A stretch of 64,000 nt of DNA from Bugulina stolonifera. Taxonomy: Eukaryota; Bryozoa; Gymnolaemata; Cheilostomatida; Bugulidae. The first letter of the stretch is position 1, and the number at the start of each line of letters is the position of its first letter. The translations under genes and the position numbers were made by a program. Shown here in pieces: positions 63,502 through 64,000 of this stretch. The notes beneath the pieces are model-generated. The model saw only the letters and a list, made by a program, of their open reading frames with translations, did not search any database and had not been told where the DNA came from. The DNA is taken from assembly GCA_935421135.1 (NCBI GenBank), contig OW285190.1:13960501-14024500 (forward strand), given 5' to 3'.

Positions 63502-64000
63502 CTAGCATTCTATAGGACTCGTACTCACCCCGTCTTCTGCAACCTTCCGCTTACCATAGAAGTAGGTGAGTCAGGTCTTTAGCTGGGTGTAGCTATACGT
63601 TTGGTTTCCTCTTCTGATAAAACCCCGATTGTCCCCTCTCACCGACTCCCCTGTCCTGAGCACGGAGAGGAACTTCTCTTTGGTTAGGGCGTTTCCTCTT
63701 TTGTTTAGTCCTTTGCTGCTATACTTGCTATCACCATCAGCGGACCAGCAAAAGTATGTTTTTGAGTTGAGCGCGATGACCCCCTCCCCCCGAAACTCCT
63801 CCTTAAACAGGCCGGGGGTTCGTGTTTCGTATCGTTGCACCTTCTCACAACATTCCCTCATCTCCCACTCTTGGCCAAGCACCTTGGTCGTGATAAAGTC
63901 TTCCTTGTGCCTATCGCAGAAGGGTCTGGGAAACCATCTACCATATTCTCTGTAGAACTCTTCTTTTTTATCTTTTCGGATGACCTCATCTATACTACGA
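63502..64000 (-). CDS. PolB: Protein-primed DNA polymerase B, C-terminal part (partial; in-frame TGA near the end)
   Basis: The minus-strand frame is open from the window edge (codons from 63999) through WFPR, ECCEKVQRYETRTPGLFK, ALNSKTYFCW and SSKGLNKR...FLSVL, the conserved C-terminal region of Polinton PolB. A TGA at 63571-63573 interrupts it. The conserved LTYFYGKRKV and EDGVST motifs continue in the same frame beyond it to a TAG at 63502-63504. The catalytic palm lies outside the window. Either the copy is newly damaged, or the last ~22 residues are dispensable, or there is a sequencing error. PolB would replicate the element by protein priming from the TIRs. Confidence 0.85.

Larger units (their letters stand above)
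62064..64000. mobile_element. Second Polinton/Maverick, left end (continues past window)
   Basis: Starts AGTAGTATAGTCAGTGCA, the same 18 bases as Polinton 1, with further matches (TCTA.ACAGACAC) and then a different C-rich, GC-rich terminal repeat. It encodes the C-terminal end of a Polinton PolB on the minus strand from 63502 to the window edge, the usual position of PolB close to one terminus. The other end and the TSD are outside the window. Confidence 0.85.

Overview
This window is animal nuclear DNA: AT-rich, with short spliced genes bounded by GT/AG and no bacterial-style operons in the host part. I cannot name the species. The host genes point to an invertebrate metazoan. The palindrome TACATGTA recurs unusually often in introns and intergenic DNA.

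Host block (1-32 kb). Three genes could be assembled exon by exon with consistent splice phases: ARMC1 (minus, 566-3148, 6 exons, 243 aa), an MTFR1/MTFR2-type mitochondrial fission regulator (plus, 6735-15046, 10 exons, about 373 aa) and a PDE7-type cAMP phosphodiesterase (minus, 21954-26889, 9 exons, 565 aa). As I recall the human map, ARMC1, MTFR1 and PDE7A are adjacent at 8q13.1 in the same order and orientation. This looks like very old conserved microsynteny, and two of the three proteins work in one mitochondrial complex. Between the genes lie two SINE families (two copies each), a decayed CR1/L2-like reverse transcriptase fragment, tandem repeats and perfect hairpins.

Polinton 1 (32111-42852). 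This is a complete 10.7-kb Polinton/Maverick (adintovirus-like) element with 0.72-kb terminal inverted repeats and a perfect 6-bp target duplication (TTTATC). It encodes adenain-type protease, double-jelly-roll major capsid protein, penton/minor capsid protein, two small basic or hydrophobic virion-type proteins, chromodomain integrase, packaging ATPase, a one-span membrane protein and several orphans. It has no protein-primed DNA polymerase B. An unusual head-to-head array of 31-bp repeats lies just inside one end.

Host-like stretch 42.9-49.1 kb. No convincing gene was found; there is one possible small exon and one hairpin.

Nested LTR retrotransposons (49100-61893). A BEL/Pao element has identical 703-bp LTRs and TSD TAACC. 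Its gag and pol are in one frame, separated by a single TGA in the leaky context TGACTAG. A young Ty3/Gypsy element (identical 133-bp LTRs, TSD ACATC, one intact gag-pol ORF) has inserted into its leader.

Polinton 2 (62064 to beyond the window end). Its terminus shares the first 18 bases with Polinton 1, and it carries the C-terminal part of a Polinton PolB. The two Polintons together suggest a testable helper/satellite relation: a capsid- and integrase-bearing element without a polymerase, and a PolB-bearing relative with matching termini about 19 kb away.
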